NCBI GenBank assembly: GCA_035574315.1 | Contig: DATLYW010000030.1 | Location: 1 to 64,000 of the forward strand | Source: Candidatus Zixiibacteriota bacterium | Lineage (GTDB): Bacteria > Desulfobacterota > Binatia > UBA9968 | DNA length: 64,000 nt | Direction of reading: 5' to 3' | Shown here: piece by piece, positions 51,023 through 59,707 of the stretch | Layout of the letters: every line of letters begins with the position of its first letter | Numbering within the stretch: the stretch's first letter is position 1 | Position numbers and translations under genes: made by a program | The notes under the pieces: generated by a model | Told to the model about the DNA's origin: nothing | Seen by the model: only the letters and a program-made list of their open reading frames with translations | The model's database searches: none

Positions 51023-51844
51023 TCAGCTCCTGACCTCGAATTCCAGCAGGCGGCGCGGCGCTTTATGGTAGGCCTCGAGCGCCGCCTCTTCGGTTTTCTC
51101 CGGAACCGGGAGGATCAGCCGGGCGCGCGCGGCGACGCGGAGCGGCGAGAGGTCGAACGGATAAGGGTCGACACGGACCGCGTCGGGGCCGTGGGGAATC
51201 AGCCGGAGCTCGACCTCTTCCCGGGTCTCGTACGCCACGCGAACGGGAGCGATGGCGTATTCCTTGAATCGGCCGTCGGCGTCGCGACCGTCGCAGCAAA
51301 AGTAGAGGGACAGCAGATCGAAGATCTGGAGGGCGCGATAATTGTACGCGAGCTCGTCGTCGAAGGCGGCCCTGCCCGCGGCGAGCCCGCGCCGGATCTG
51401 CTCCTGGCGGGACTCGAGTTCCTTCTTGGCCGCCAGCACGGCGGGGCTTCGCTCCCGAACGCGGCCGGCCGGCCTGGTGAAGACGTTGTAGCGGTTTTCC
51501 CACAGGCCGCTGCGGTGCATGGAAACCAGGAGGCCGGCATACGGGTCGCGGGAGCCGACCCATTCGACGTTCTTCATGTAACCCTTGAGCTCCACCGGCT
51601 CGAAGAGCGGGTTGTCTTCACGAAAAGCGTAGGGCCGGCCTTTCTCGACATGGACCGGAGGGTTGCCTTCCCACTCCCGGTAGCCGCTGTCGTGATAGAG
51701 CGTGGCGAGGATCATGGTCGAGTAAGGTCTCAGCCGGGAGAAGCGCTCGTTTCCCCAGTGAGCGGCGAATTGCGCCGCCAGCTCGGCGTGATCCTCCTGG
51801 GTGCTCACGATCACGCTTCCGTCTTTCAGCTCGCGTACGACCAT
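51023..51844 (-). CDS. DUF3891 family protein
   Basis: Protein of 273 residues. The N-terminus MVVRELKDGSVIVSTQEDHA and the segment ATLYHDSGYREWEGNPPVH are characteristic of DUF3891. Its pattern of His and Asp (QEDH, YHDSG, and FDLLSLYFCCDGRD later) resembles an HD-type metal site, so a hydrolase is possible, but the family has no known activity. It converges with the DUF1989 gene (10-base gap) and lies downstream of the double-VOC gene, 43 bases away. Confidence 0.82.
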   Translation of the reverse strand: MVVRELKDGSVIVSTQEDHAELAAQFAAHWGNERFSRLRPYSTMILATLYHDSGYREWEGNPPVHVEKGRPYAFREDNPLFEPVELKGYMKNVEWVGSRDPYAGLLVSMHRSGLWENRYNVFTRPAGRVRERSPAVLAAKKELESRQEQIRRGLAAGRAAFDDELAYNYRALQIFDLLSLYFCCDGRDADGRFKEYAIAPVRVAYETREEVELRLIPHGPDAVRVDPYPFDLSPLRVAARARLILPVPEKTEEAALEAYHKAPRRLLEFEVRS

Positions 51845-51887
51845 CGTTTGCTCCTTTTCGTGGCTCGAGCCGCTTTACGCCTCGCCC

Positions 51888-53108
51888 TCAACCCCAGGGG
51901 CCGAGAAACGGTTCACCGACATAAGCGTCCGGGTCGTTCTCCAGGACCTCGGGCCATTTTTCGAACGGGAGCGGCTCGCGCCGCCGGACGGGCCGGGGTC
52001 TACCGTCCCAGCCGATCTGCTCCATCGCGTAGTAGAGCCGGATGCAATGGCCGTCGGGATCGAGTACGTGGGCGTAGTCGATTCCGGGATGAAGCTCCGG
52101 CGGAAAGATGTCGAGCACCTCAACCCCGTGCTCCTTCAGGAACATTACGGCGTGGCGGAGCTGCCGGTAGCTGGCCAGCTGTAGCCCGAGCGCCGCACAG
52201 GTCGAGTGCGCGGAGAGCCCGAGCCGGGCCCGCAGGTCCAGGGGAAGGAGGGCGAGCGAGTGATGCTCGGTGTTGCACCGGAGGAAGAGACACCGGTTGC
52301 CCTGAAACGTCGTCTCTTCGGTGAGAGTGAAACCGAGCGTTCGTCGGTAGAAGGCTTCGGCCGCGTCGAGGTTCGATACGAACAAGGTCACGGGTCCGAT
52401 CCTGACGACCTTGAAGGGGCGCGGCAAAAGGACGCCGTCGACGTCGTAGCGTGGGGGCAGCGCCTCCACGTGGCGCTGCCCGGAAAAAAGGTCGACTCCG
52501 TTCGCCAGCGCCTCCTGAACTTCCTGCTGCTCGCCCGGCTGCGGCAGCGCCGGCGCCTCGCGGAAGCCGCGGTGGTAAAGGGCACGCGGCTTGCTGTGGC
52601 CGCTCCAGCCGATCTGCTCGATGCCGTAGTACAGCTCGTTCAGGTGGCCTTCGGGATCGTAGGCGTACACATGCCAGTTCGAGCCCGGCATGTCGCGTCC
52701 GGACCGGTCCACGGCAAAGCCGTTGCGTGCGAGCCAGCCGGCGCCGTCCACGACCTCCCGCAGGCTTCCGACCTGCCAGGTGATCTGGTTGACGGTGACG
52801 CCCGGCTTGCCGCCGCGCCCGAGAGCCTCGCGCACGCGCTGGTTGAAGAGGACGAGTGCGTGATGGTCCGTGCCGTAGCGAGTGAAATAGCCTCGCGGAT
52901 CTCCGAGGCCGTCGAGCTGGCCGGAGCGCGCGGCGCGGCCGGTATAGTCGATCACGTCCGAAACCCGAAATCCCAGCAGGTTGACGTAGAAGTCGACGCC
53001 CTCGTCCATGCGGGTGAGATTGAAGCCGAAGTGACCGAGGCGCCGGATCTTGAACGGCCTGTCGAGAAGAACGCCTCCGACGTTGAACCTTTCGCCGGCC
53101 GAGTGCAT
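51888..53108 (-). CDS. double-VOC (glyoxalase/extradiol dioxygenase fold) protein
   Basis: Protein of 406 residues with two vicinal-oxygen-chelate modules. Half 1 keeps a possible 2-His-1-Glu metal triad: LGHFGFNLTRMDEGVDFY, GTDHHALVLFNQR and GHLNELYYGIEQIGW. Half 2 has lost two of them: RIGPVTLFVSNLDAAEAFY (His to Pro or Val) and GHCIRLYYAMEQIGW (Glu to Arg), keeping TEHHSLALL. In classical type I extradiol dioxygenases the C-terminal half is the active one, so this is reversed. A ring-cleaving dioxygenase or a lyase role is possible. The ATG at 53108 has GGAGG upstream. Confidence 0.85.
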   Translation of the reverse strand: MHSAGERFNVGGVLLDRPFKIRRLGHFGFNLTRMDEGVDFYVNLLGFRVSDVIDYTGRAARSGQLDGLGDPRGYFTRYGTDHHALVLFNQRVREALGRGGKPGVTVNQITWQVGSLREVVDGAGWLARNGFAVDRSGRDMPGSNWHVYAYDPEGHLNELYYGIEQIGWSGHSKPRALYHRGFREAPALPQPGEQQEVQEALANGVDLFSGQRHVEALPPRYDVDGVLLPRPFKVVRIGPVTLFVSNLDAAEAFYRRTLGFTLTEETTFQGNRCLFLRCNTEHHSLALLPLDLRARLGLSAHSTCAALGLQLASYRQLRHAVMFLKEHGVEVLDIFPPELHPGIDYAHVLDPDGHCIRLYYAMEQIGWDGRPRPVRRREPLPFEKWPEVLENDPDAYVGEPFLGPWG

Positions 53109-53190
53109 GTGACCTCCGAGAGAGGCTCGCTCCGCATCCGGCGGCAGCGCTGGAGGAAAAGAACAGGCGAGAGCCGCCGTCCGTCTTTCC

Positions 53191-53219
53191 CGTATACACC
53201 GTTTGTCCCGGAGCGACAA
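53191..53219 (-). promoter_or_regulatory. possible promoter and operator of the double-VOC gene
   Basis: On the minus strand TTGTCG (53219-53214), a 17-base spacer and TATACG (53196-53191) form a 4/6 plus 4/6 promoter. The inverted repeat TTGTC-7-GACAA (53203-53219) overlaps the -35 region and could be an operator, shared with the divergent CE4 gene. Confidence 0.35.
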
Positions 53220-53325
53220 CCGCGCCGGGCGGATCGCGGTTGCAGCGGGGGGCCGGAAGGGATAAAAGGAGGGGGCCGCCCCGGCGCGGAAGCGGGGCGA
53301 ACTGCGTTGAAGCGGGAGGCGAATC

Positions 53326-54174
53326 ATGGAAATTCGGGACTTTCATGCTCAGCGGGAAATCTTCTGGCCGGGCGGCGCGCGCGTAGCGGTGTTTCTGACC
53401 TTCGACTTCCAGGGCGGCGAGGACGTCCGCCCCGATCGCGACGGCAAGATCAATCACGAGGAATACACCCAGGCGGAATACGGACCCAAGACCGGCATCT
53501 GGCGCGTGTTGCGGATTCTGGCGACGCACCGGGTCAGGGCGACCTTCCTGACCTGCGGCGGCATCGCGGAGCGGTATCCCGAGGCCGTGGCGGCGATCGC
53601 CGCCGATGGGCACGAGGTGGGCGGCCACGGCTACCATCACGAGGTGGCGCGCGATCTCAGCAAGGAAGAGGAGCGCGAGGTCATCCGGCGCACGACGGAG
53701 ATGAACGCCAGCCGCGCGGGGAAGCGTCCGGTCGGATGGCGCTCATGCACACAGAGCCCGAACAGCATCGAGCTGTTGATGGAGCACGGCTACCTGTGGA
53801 ACAGCAATTCCTTCTCCTACGATCTTCCGTTCGTGTGGGAGGGCGACGGCAAGAAGCTCGTCGAGCTGCCGCGGCAGCCCTTCGGCGACGGCCGCCTCTA
53901 CGGCCACAGGGATTCGGGGAATCCCGCCGACGCGCTGGCGGTGTGGAAGGCGATGTTCGATCAGTTCTACGATGAGTCCGCTCTCGCTCCGACGTTCTGC
54001 CCGTTCCAGTTCCACCCTTACATCTCGAGCCGGCCCGGCCGCGCCCGGGCGCTGAGCGAATTGATCGGCTACATGAAGGCGCACGCGGGCGTGTGGTTCG
54101 CGACCGGAAGCGAGATCGCGAACTGGTGGCTCGAGCAGGGCTTTTCGGAGAAGCGCGTCACCAAAGTCGCGTAG
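53326..54174 (+). CDS. CE4 polysaccharide deacetylase/PuuE-like hydrolase with intact metal ligands
   Basis: Protein of 282 residues. The NodB barrel is shown by ARVAVFLTFDFQGGEDVR (first Asp), the H-x3-H motif in GHEVGGHGYHHEVARDL, and IWRVLRILATHRVRATFLT. Unlike the CE4 gene at 27.5 kb all three metal ligands are present. Similar cytoplasmic CE4 proteins act on ureides or amides. It is divergent from the double-VOC gene, with GGGAGG before ATG. No signal peptide is visible, so action on cell-wall polymers is unlikely. Substrate unknown. Confidence 0.87.
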   Translation: MEIRDFHAQREIFWPGGARVAVFLTFDFQGGEDVRPDRDGKINHEEYTQAEYGPKTGIWRVLRILATHRVRATFLTCGGIAERYPEAVAAIAADGHEVGGHGYHHEVARDLSKEEEREVIRRTTEMNASRAGKRPVGWRSCTQSPNSIELLMEHGYLWNSNSFSYDLPFVWEGDGKKLVELPRQPFGDGRLYGHRDSGNPADALAVWKAMFDQFYDESALAPTFCPFQFHPYISSRPGRARALSELIGYMKAHAGVWFATGSEIANWWLEQGFSEKRVTKVA

Positions 54175-54215
54175 GAAGGCCAGGCGGGGGGCGCCCTCGC
54201 GGAAACGCCGGGAAG

Positions 54216-54749
54216 TCAACTCCGGAAAAGAAAGCGGAGCTTCTTTCGCAGCCCGCGGCCCATTCTCTTTTTCGCCTCGAACCAGAAGCGCAAGAGCAGG
54301 TTGCGCGACAGCCAGGCGAACGGGGTCGAGGTGCTGATCCAGCGGTGGTTGAACTCGAAATCCGACCGGTACTTCCTGATCTGCAGGGTCTTGCCGAATT
54401 TTCGTTTGAAGATCGCCTTGACGCTCAGGGCGTTGCGCGATTCGACGAAGACGGTGATCGTCTCGATCGGCAGCAGATCGCGCATCCGCGAGATCTTTTG
54501 CGCCAGCGCTTCCTCGTTGCGGGCGACGACGGTAACGGTATTGGCCAGCAGCTCGGGGTCCGCGAGCCGTTGCGTCACGAGCTCGCGGCGCAGGTCGACC
54601 TCCTGGGCGTCATCTTCGTAGGCCGCGACGACGAAGTAGGTCTTGTGCTTGGACGTGTGCATGGATTTCTGCCACCAGTCGAGCGCTTTTTCGAGGCCGA
54701 GCAGCGAGGCGCGCGAGAGTTTTTGGCCGTTGAGGCAGCCATAGGGCAT
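54216..54749 (-). CDS. DUF218/YdcF-like protein, start uncertain
   Basis: Protein of 177 residues from the ATG at 54749. Segments TYFVVAAYEDDAQEVDLRRE, ITVFVESRNALSVKAIFKRK and a basic, partly hydrophobic C-terminus (LSRNLLLRFWFEAKKRMGRG) resemble YdcF-type proteins, but the match is weak. In-frame translation upstream of the ATG continues with LISSIVILAMPYGCLNG, which looks like the first strand of the fold, yet there is no ATG, GTG or TTG before the stop. AAGGAGG lies at proper spacing from an ATC at 54773. The gene may use a rare start or have lost its N-terminus. Confidence 0.55.
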   Translation of the reverse strand: MPYGCLNGQKLSRASLLGLEKALDWWQKSMHTSKHKTYFVVAAYEDDAQEVDLRRELVTQRLADPELLANTVTVVARNEEALAQKISRMRDLLPIETITVFVESRNALSVKAIFKRKFGKTLQIRKYRSDFEFNHRWISTSTPFAWLSRNLLLRFWFEAKKRMGRGLRKKLRFLFRS

Positions 54750-55089
54750 GGCCAGGATGACAATCGACGAGATAAGCCAGTCCTCCTTGTTGCGAGTTTC
54801 GGACGGGGATTAGGGTTCCGTGGTCCGTGCCTCGGCGGGTTTGCCCGCCGACCCGAGACCGCGGCAGGCATCGCCGGAATCGGGCCGGTCGGGCCACCTC
54901 TCGCTCCTGTGGCCGAGGCTGCGTCCCGAACGGGCAACGACGATCCTTTTCACCAAACTCCTCCAGTGCTTCGACCGGAGTTCCCCAACAGTTAGCATAA
55001 TGCCGACCGCAAGGCGAACCGAATTCGAGGATAAACGGGCGATTCCGCCCGTTCTGCCGCCGGCAAGGGCGAAAGGGGTTCTCGCCGTC

Positions 55090-56607
55090 TCAGTTGCGAG
55101 TGGGCACCGGGGAGATGGCCCGCGCTCTCGCGCGGCGGCGCCAGCGGGTCAGGACGGGCAGCACGAAGAAGAACAGTGCGAGGGCCGTGATCGCTCCGGC
55201 GATCGGCCGGACGAAGAAGATCGCCAGCGAGCCCTGCGACATGATCAGGCTCTGGCGCAGCGCGTTCTCGGACATGTCTCCGAGCACCAGGGCCAGCACC
55301 AGCGGAGCGAGCGGATAATCGAGCTTCTTGAAGACGTAGCCCATGACGCCGAAGATGAGCATGTACCAGATGTCGATCATGCTGTTATGGACCGCGTACG
55401 AGCCGATGGCGCAAACGACGATGATGAGCGGTGTCAGGATGGCGAACGGGATGCGCAGGATTGCGGCGAAAAACGGCACGAAGGCGAGCACCATGATGAC
55501 GCCGATCACGTTTCCGGTGTACATGCTGGCGATCAGGCCCCAGACGAAGTCGGGATTGTCGATGAAGAGCATAGGACCGGGCTGGAGGCCCCAGATAATG
55601 AGCCCTCCCAGCATGACCGCGGCCGTCGGCGAGCCGGGGATGCCGAGCGTGATCATCGGCAGGATGGCGGCCACGCCGGCCGCGTGGGCGGCGGTCTCGG
55701 GCGCCACGATTCCCTCGATCTCCCCCTTGCCGAAGCGCTCGGGGTTCCTGGAAAAGCGCTTCGCGAAGGCATAGCTCATGAACGAGGCCGGAGTGGCGCC
55801 TCCCGGCTTGAAGCCCATCCAGAAGCCGATGATCGAGCCGCGCACGAACGTGCGATAGTATCGCGGCAACACCTTCCAGGTTTCGAGCACCGCGCGCGGG
55901 TTCATCGTGGTCCTGGCGCCCTGGAAGCGAAGGCCTTCCTCGACGCTGAGGAGGATCTCCCCGATGCCGAACAGTCCGATCACGGCAACGATGAAGTCGA
56001 AACCTTTCATCAGATCGGTGAAGCCGAAGGTGAGCCGGAGCTGTCCCGTGACGATGTCCAGGCCGACAGTCGAAAGGATGAAGCCGATCAGGATCGATGC
56101 CAGGGACTTGAGCGGGTTCTCGCCGCCGAGGCCGACGAAGCTCGAGAAGGTGAGCAGCTGGATGGCGAAGAATTCGGGCGGCCCGAACTTGAGCGCCACC
56201 TCGGCCAGGAGCGGGGCGAAGAAGGTGATCAGGACGATGGAGAACAGAGCGCCGACGAACGAAGAGGTGAACGCGGCGGTCAGCGCCTGGTCGCCATGGC
56301 CGGCCTTTGCCATCGGATACCCGTCGAAGGTCGTCGCCACGGACCACGGCTCGCCGGGAATGTTGAACAGCACCGAGGTGATGGCGCCGCCGAAGAGCGC
56401 TCCCCAGTAGATGCAGGTGAGCAGGATGATGGCGGAGGTCGGGGGCATGGTGAACGTGAGCGGGAGGAGGATTGCCACTCCGTTGGCTCCCCCGAGACCC
56501 GGAAGAACGCCGATGATCGTGCCCAGCAGGATGCCGATCACCGCGATCAGGATATTGGTCGGCGTAATCGCGATCTGGAAGCCGAGAAGCAGGTTGTCGA
56601 GTCCCAC
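55090..56607 (-). CDS. tctA: tripartite tricarboxylate transporter permease TctA
   Basis: Large membrane subunit of 505 residues with about 11-12 hydrophobic segments. The family signatures are IGVLPGLGGANGVAILLPLT and GALFGGAITSVLFNIPGEPW, the duplicated substrate-path motif. It moves a tri- or dicarboxylate using the proton or sodium gradient with TctB and a TctC binding protein. It lies 3 bases after tctB; gene order tctC-tctB-tctA is standard. Substrate not predictable. Confidence 0.95.
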   Translation of the reverse strand: MGLDNLLLGFQIAITPTNILIAVIGILLGTIIGVLPGLGGANGVAILLPLTFTMPPTSAIILLTCIYWGALFGGAITSVLFNIPGEPWSVATTFDGYPMAKAGHGDQALTAAFTSSFVGALFSIVLITFFAPLLAEVALKFGPPEFFAIQLLTFSSFVGLGGENPLKSLASILIGFILSTVGLDIVTGQLRLTFGFTDLMKGFDFIVAVIGLFGIGEILLSVEEGLRFQGARTTMNPRAVLETWKVLPRYYRTFVRGSIIGFWMGFKPGGATPASFMSYAFAKRFSRNPERFGKGEIEGIVAPETAAHAAGVAAILPMITLGIPGSPTAAVMLGGLIIWGLQPGPMLFIDNPDFVWGLIASMYTGNVIGVIMVLAFVPFFAAILRIPFAILTPLIIVVCAIGSYAVHNSMIDIWYMLIFGVMGYVFKKLDYPLAPLVLALVLGDMSENALRQSLIMSQGSLAIFFVRPIAGAITALALFFFVLPVLTRWRRRARARAISPVPTRN

Positions 56608-56610
56608 GGG

Positions 56611-57090
56611 TCAGTATCCGAACCACGCTTCCACGGGTCCCTTGGGCATGGGGACGAGGAACCATGTCTCGAAGATGAGAAATGTGATGAACGGAATCGT
56701 AAGGGAGAGCGCAACGACCGCCCGCCAGCCGTGGCCGCCGACCCAGCGCATATAAAAGCCGAGGTAGAGTCCCCCGGCGACGTACAGTCCGAGGCCGCTC
56801 CAGGGCCCGGGAGGGTCGGTAACCACGATAAAGGCCGCGAGCGGTCCGAGGACCTTGAGCACGGGAATGAACCGCTCGCGGCTGACGAACGGCTTCGTCG
56901 CTCGACGAAAGAGCGCCTGCAGGAACAGCGCGGCGCTCACGGCGGCCAGGAGCGCCGCAAGCCAGAAGGGGAAAAAGCCGCTCAACGGCCCTTCGTCGCC
57001 CCAGCCGATGCCCAGGCGGAGAGCATCGTACATCACGACAACGCTGAGCAGGATCAGCAGGGCCGAAGTGACGAGATCGGCGGTGCGCAT
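56611..57090 (-). CDS. tctB: tripartite tricarboxylate transporter small membrane subunit TctB
   Basis: Protein of 159 residues with four hydrophobic segments (LVTSALLILLSVVVMYDALR, FFPFWLAALLAAVSAALFLQ, VLGPLAAFIVV and the last near FITFLIFETWFLV). Such small subunits pair with TctA. The genes on either side are tctC and tctA, at 1 and 3 bases distance, so all three are one operon. Sequence conservation in this family is low; the call rests on size, topology and position. Confidence 0.9.
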   Translation of the reverse strand: MRTADLVTSALLILLSVVVMYDALRLGIGWGDEGPLSGFFPFWLAALLAAVSAALFLQALFRRATKPFVSRERFIPVLKVLGPLAAFIVVTDPPGPWSGLGLYVAGGLYLGFYMRWVGGHGWRAVVALSLTIPFITFLIFETWFLVPMPKGPVEAWFGY

Positions 57091-57091
57091 G

Positions 57092-58078
57092 CTACTTGTG
57101 CAGCAGTCCTCCCTTTTCCATCAGCTCCCTGTGGAGCTTTTCGTTCGCTTCGACCCACTTGACATACTCGGCGCCGGTGGCAAAAGCGGGCTTGAGCGCG
57201 CCCTTGCTGAGATATCCCTTGAAATCCGGCGTGTCATATGCCTTGCGCAGGAAACCGATGTACCACTCCACCGCTTCTTTGGGCATCCCCGGCGGCCCGA
57301 AGATACCGCGCAGCATGTTGTACGAGATATCCGCGCCGAGCGCTTCCTTGATCGTCGGAATGTCGTGCCATTCCTTGTCGGGAATGCGCTCGGGATCGAA
57401 TACCGCCAGCGGCCGGACGCGGCCGGCTTTCCAGTTGCTCACGCATTCCGCGGGGTTGTTGACCGTCGAATCGACGTGCTTTCCCACCAGATTGGTGCAG
57501 ACCTCGCCGCCGCCCTTGAACGGCACGTAGGTGAACTTCACGCCCTGGCTCTGCTCGAGCAGGACCGTGATGATCTGGTCCTCCTGCTTCGAGCCGGTCC
57601 CCCCCATCTTCATGCCCGGCTTCTGCTTCACCGCGGCGATGTACTCCCTGGCGGTCTTGTACGGGGTCTCGGCGTTCACCCAGAGGATGAAGCGGTCGAG
57701 GGCGAGACGCGCGATGGGCGTAAAGTCGCGCCAGCTGAAGGGGGTTCCCGTCGCGAGCGGGGTGGTGAAGAGGTTCGAGAGAGTGATGATGATGGTGTGG
57801 GCGTCGCCCTTCTTTTCCTTGACGTGGAGGAAACCTTCGGCACCGGCGCCGCCGGACTTGTTGACGACGATGAAGGGCCGGGGAGAGAGCTTGTACTTGT
57901 CGTTGATGCCGGCGATGAGCCGCGCCATCTGATCGGCGCCTCCTCCGGTTCCCGCCGGGATGACGAACTCGATCGGTTTGGTGGGTTCCCAGGCCTGAGC
58001 CGGAGCTACGCCGAGAACCCGTCCCACGAGGACAGTCCCCAGGATGAGCGAGAAAGAGCGAGCGACATTGTTAGTCAT
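57092..58078 (-). CDS. tctC: tripartite tricarboxylate transporter binding protein TctC
   Basis: Exported binding protein of 328 residues. The signal peptide (SLILGTVLVGRVLGVAPAQA) is followed by WEPTKPIEFVIPAGTGGGAD with the Gly-Gly phosphate-like carboxylate loop, and SPRPFIVVNKSGGAGAEGFL. The central segment with GTGSKQEDQIITVLLEQ fits TctC/Bug proteins, which bind organic acids. It is the first gene of tctC-tctB-tctA. A TTGACA box (58218-58213 on the minus strand) lies upstream but its -10 is poorly spaced. Ligand unknown. Confidence 0.94.
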   Translation of the reverse strand: MTNNVARSFSLILGTVLVGRVLGVAPAQAWEPTKPIEFVIPAGTGGGADQMARLIAGINDKYKLSPRPFIVVNKSGGAGAEGFLHVKEKKGDAHTIIITLSNLFTTPLATGTPFSWRDFTPIARLALDRFILWVNAETPYKTAREYIAAVKQKPGMKMGGTGSKQEDQIITVLLEQSQGVKFTYVPFKGGGEVCTNLVGKHVDSTVNNPAECVSNWKAGRVRPLAVFDPERIPDKEWHDIPTIKEALGADISYNMLRGIFGPPGMPKEAVEWYIGFLRKAYDTPDFKGYLSKGALKPAFATGAEYVKWVEANEKLHRELMEKGGLLHK

Positions 58079-58264
58079 GGGAGCCTCCCTTGAATCTCAT
58101 CGACCCACGGAATCGCTTCCGAACCCTGCGACCGCTCACCGCACGACGGATACCTACATAAACCGCCTCCTGTCTCTGACTTTGTTGGCTCGGTTATCAC
58201 ACGGCGCGCGTTTGTCAAGGGGTGGCAACGCTGGCCGGCCTGGCACCCTTACACCGATTTTCGC

Positions 58265-59536
58265 TCAAAGAAGAGGGAAGTATTCCTTGAACGCCGTGAC
58301 CATCAGGCTGGCGAGCCGCTCGTTGTAGCTCTCCACGTGGCCGTAATGGGTGAGGCGGGGGACGACCACCAGCCGCAGCGCCTCGGCATAGGGGGCGAAG
58401 CGCTTGAAAGCGTAGACTTCGCGGCGAAACTCGAGCCCCTTTTCTCCGCCTTCGACCCAGTGACCCTTGTCTCGCTCGCCGACGATGTGAAGCATTTTCT
58501 TGCCGCGGAGCCGAGCGAGATCGGCTTTGAAAGTGACGAACAGCTCGTCGTCCGGCAGGGCGGAAATCCGCCGGACCTCAGGGAGCAGGACATCGTGGGC
58601 GCTGTGCTCGATGTCCTGGAGGTAAGGCTTGAACTGCGGCCGGCGGTGATTTTCCAGCTCGAACCAGCGCTCGGCGGTACCCCAGGGCTGGTTGGGTCCC
58701 ACGTAGCCGCTCTTGACGTAGCCCGCCGGAGAGCGGCGGCTGAGTCCGGCGATCTCGCGAAACGGCGCGGCGCGCTCTTCCGGCGACTTTTCCGCCCAGG
58801 CGAGGTCCCACTGCTTGCGCAGCCAGGCCGGCATGCCGGTCCCGAATCCCAGCCCGCCGACGAGCGGGTTTCTGAGGCCGTACTGCTCCATCAGATAGAA
58901 GTACTCGCCCCCGGTCGAATGCCCCCATATGAAGAGCTTGAGCCCCGGCAGCACCTGCTCGATCAGCGCCTTGACGGCCTCGATGCACATGCGGAAGGTG
59001 TACACGGAGAGGCGGTTTCGGAGCTCTTCGTCCCCGGGCCGCTCGCCGATAACGAATTCCGGGCGCCGATCCGGAATCGCCGGCCACGGCCTTCGGCTGT
59101 AGTGGCCGGGAAGAGAAACAGCGAGCACGGGAATGCCGAGCGAAGCCATGTGCTGGGCGATGCCGGCGCGGGACGCGGCTGGATCGACCTTGGTGAGGTC
59201 GAGATAGGCCTCGGGGCCGTCAGGGGTGAAGAGGAACTCGTACTCGTTCGCCGCGCCGCCGTGGATCATCACCACCGCAAGCCCGTCGATGGAAGCTCTG
59301 GCCGGCTCGAGGAGCCGGCCATGGATGTCCCACCGAAAAAGCTCGCCGGGCCTGGCGGGGTTCGGGTAGCGGTCGATCCACGTCTGGACCTCCCTTACGG
59401 AAAAGGTCGTGCGGGGAAACGGGTCGGGAAAGAGCCGATAGTCCTCGAAGCTCATCGAGTAGATGAACTCGTCGTGCAATCCCCGGCCTTCTTTCAAGGC
59501 CGCAACGTAACGCTCGCCAGCGCTCCGGCTCACCAC
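58265..59536 (-). CDS. alpha/beta hydrolase
   Basis: Protein of 423 residues with an alpha/beta hydrolase core. The oxyanion region is LAVVMIHGGAANEYEFLF, the nucleophile Ser lies in FIWGHSTGGEYFYLM, and the catalytic His is likely in VVVPRLTHYGHVESYNE. There is no signal peptide. The first ~75 residues (EGRGLHDEFIYSMSFEDYRL) precede the core and may form a cap. It lies between TctC and the divergent GntR gene. Esterase, lactonase or amidase activity cannot be told apart from sequence. Confidence 0.85.
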   Translation of the reverse strand: MVSRSAGERYVAALKEGRGLHDEFIYSMSFEDYRLFPDPFPRTTFSVREVQTWIDRYPNPARPGELFRWDIHGRLLEPARASIDGLAVVMIHGGAANEYEFLFTPDGPEAYLDLTKVDPAASRAGIAQHMASLGIPVLAVSLPGHYSRRPWPAIPDRRPEFVIGERPGDEELRNRLSVYTFRMCIEAVKALIEQVLPGLKLFIWGHSTGGEYFYLMEQYGLRNPLVGGLGFGTGMPAWLRKQWDLAWAEKSPEERAAPFREIAGLSRRSPAGYVKSGYVGPNQPWGTAERWFELENHRRPQFKPYLQDIEHSAHDVLLPEVRRISALPDDELFVTFKADLARLRGKKMLHIVGERDKGHWVEGGEKGLEFRREVYAFKRFAPYAEALRLVVVPRLTHYGHVESYNERLASLMVTAFKEYFPLL

Positions 59537-59652
59537 GTCTCCTTTTCGCGATGCGGTCTCGGCAACGTATGTCCCCGGCGCGGCGGAGTGTCAAGAGAGG
59601 AGGGGGGAGAAAGGTAAGACGCCGGGGCTGCGGCGGGGGTTCCGGCGGCCCC

Positions 59653-59702
59653 TTGACACTCCGGGGCGGCTCCGGTAAGAACTGGTCAGACCAGCAGACC
59701 AG
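59653..59702 (+). promoter_or_regulatory. GntR promoter with FadR-type palindromic operator
   Basis: TTGACA at 59653-59658 lies 17 bases before a weak -10 (TAAGAA, 59676-59681). Immediately downstream is the perfect palindrome CTGGTCAGACCAG (59682-59694), which contains TGGT-CAG-ACCA, the FadR-subfamily consensus TGGTNNNACCA. An extra half-site GACCAG follows at 59697-59702. It covers the expected transcription start, so binding would repress the gntR gene and perhaps the operon. Confidence 0.75.
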
Positions 59703-59707
59703 CAGCG

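Noticed and set aside
54820-57162. 780-codon plus-strand frame opposite tctA and tctB
   Set aside because: Composition is extremely rich in charged residues without structure, as expected for the reverse complement of membrane-protein codons; tctA and tctB on the other strand are clear.
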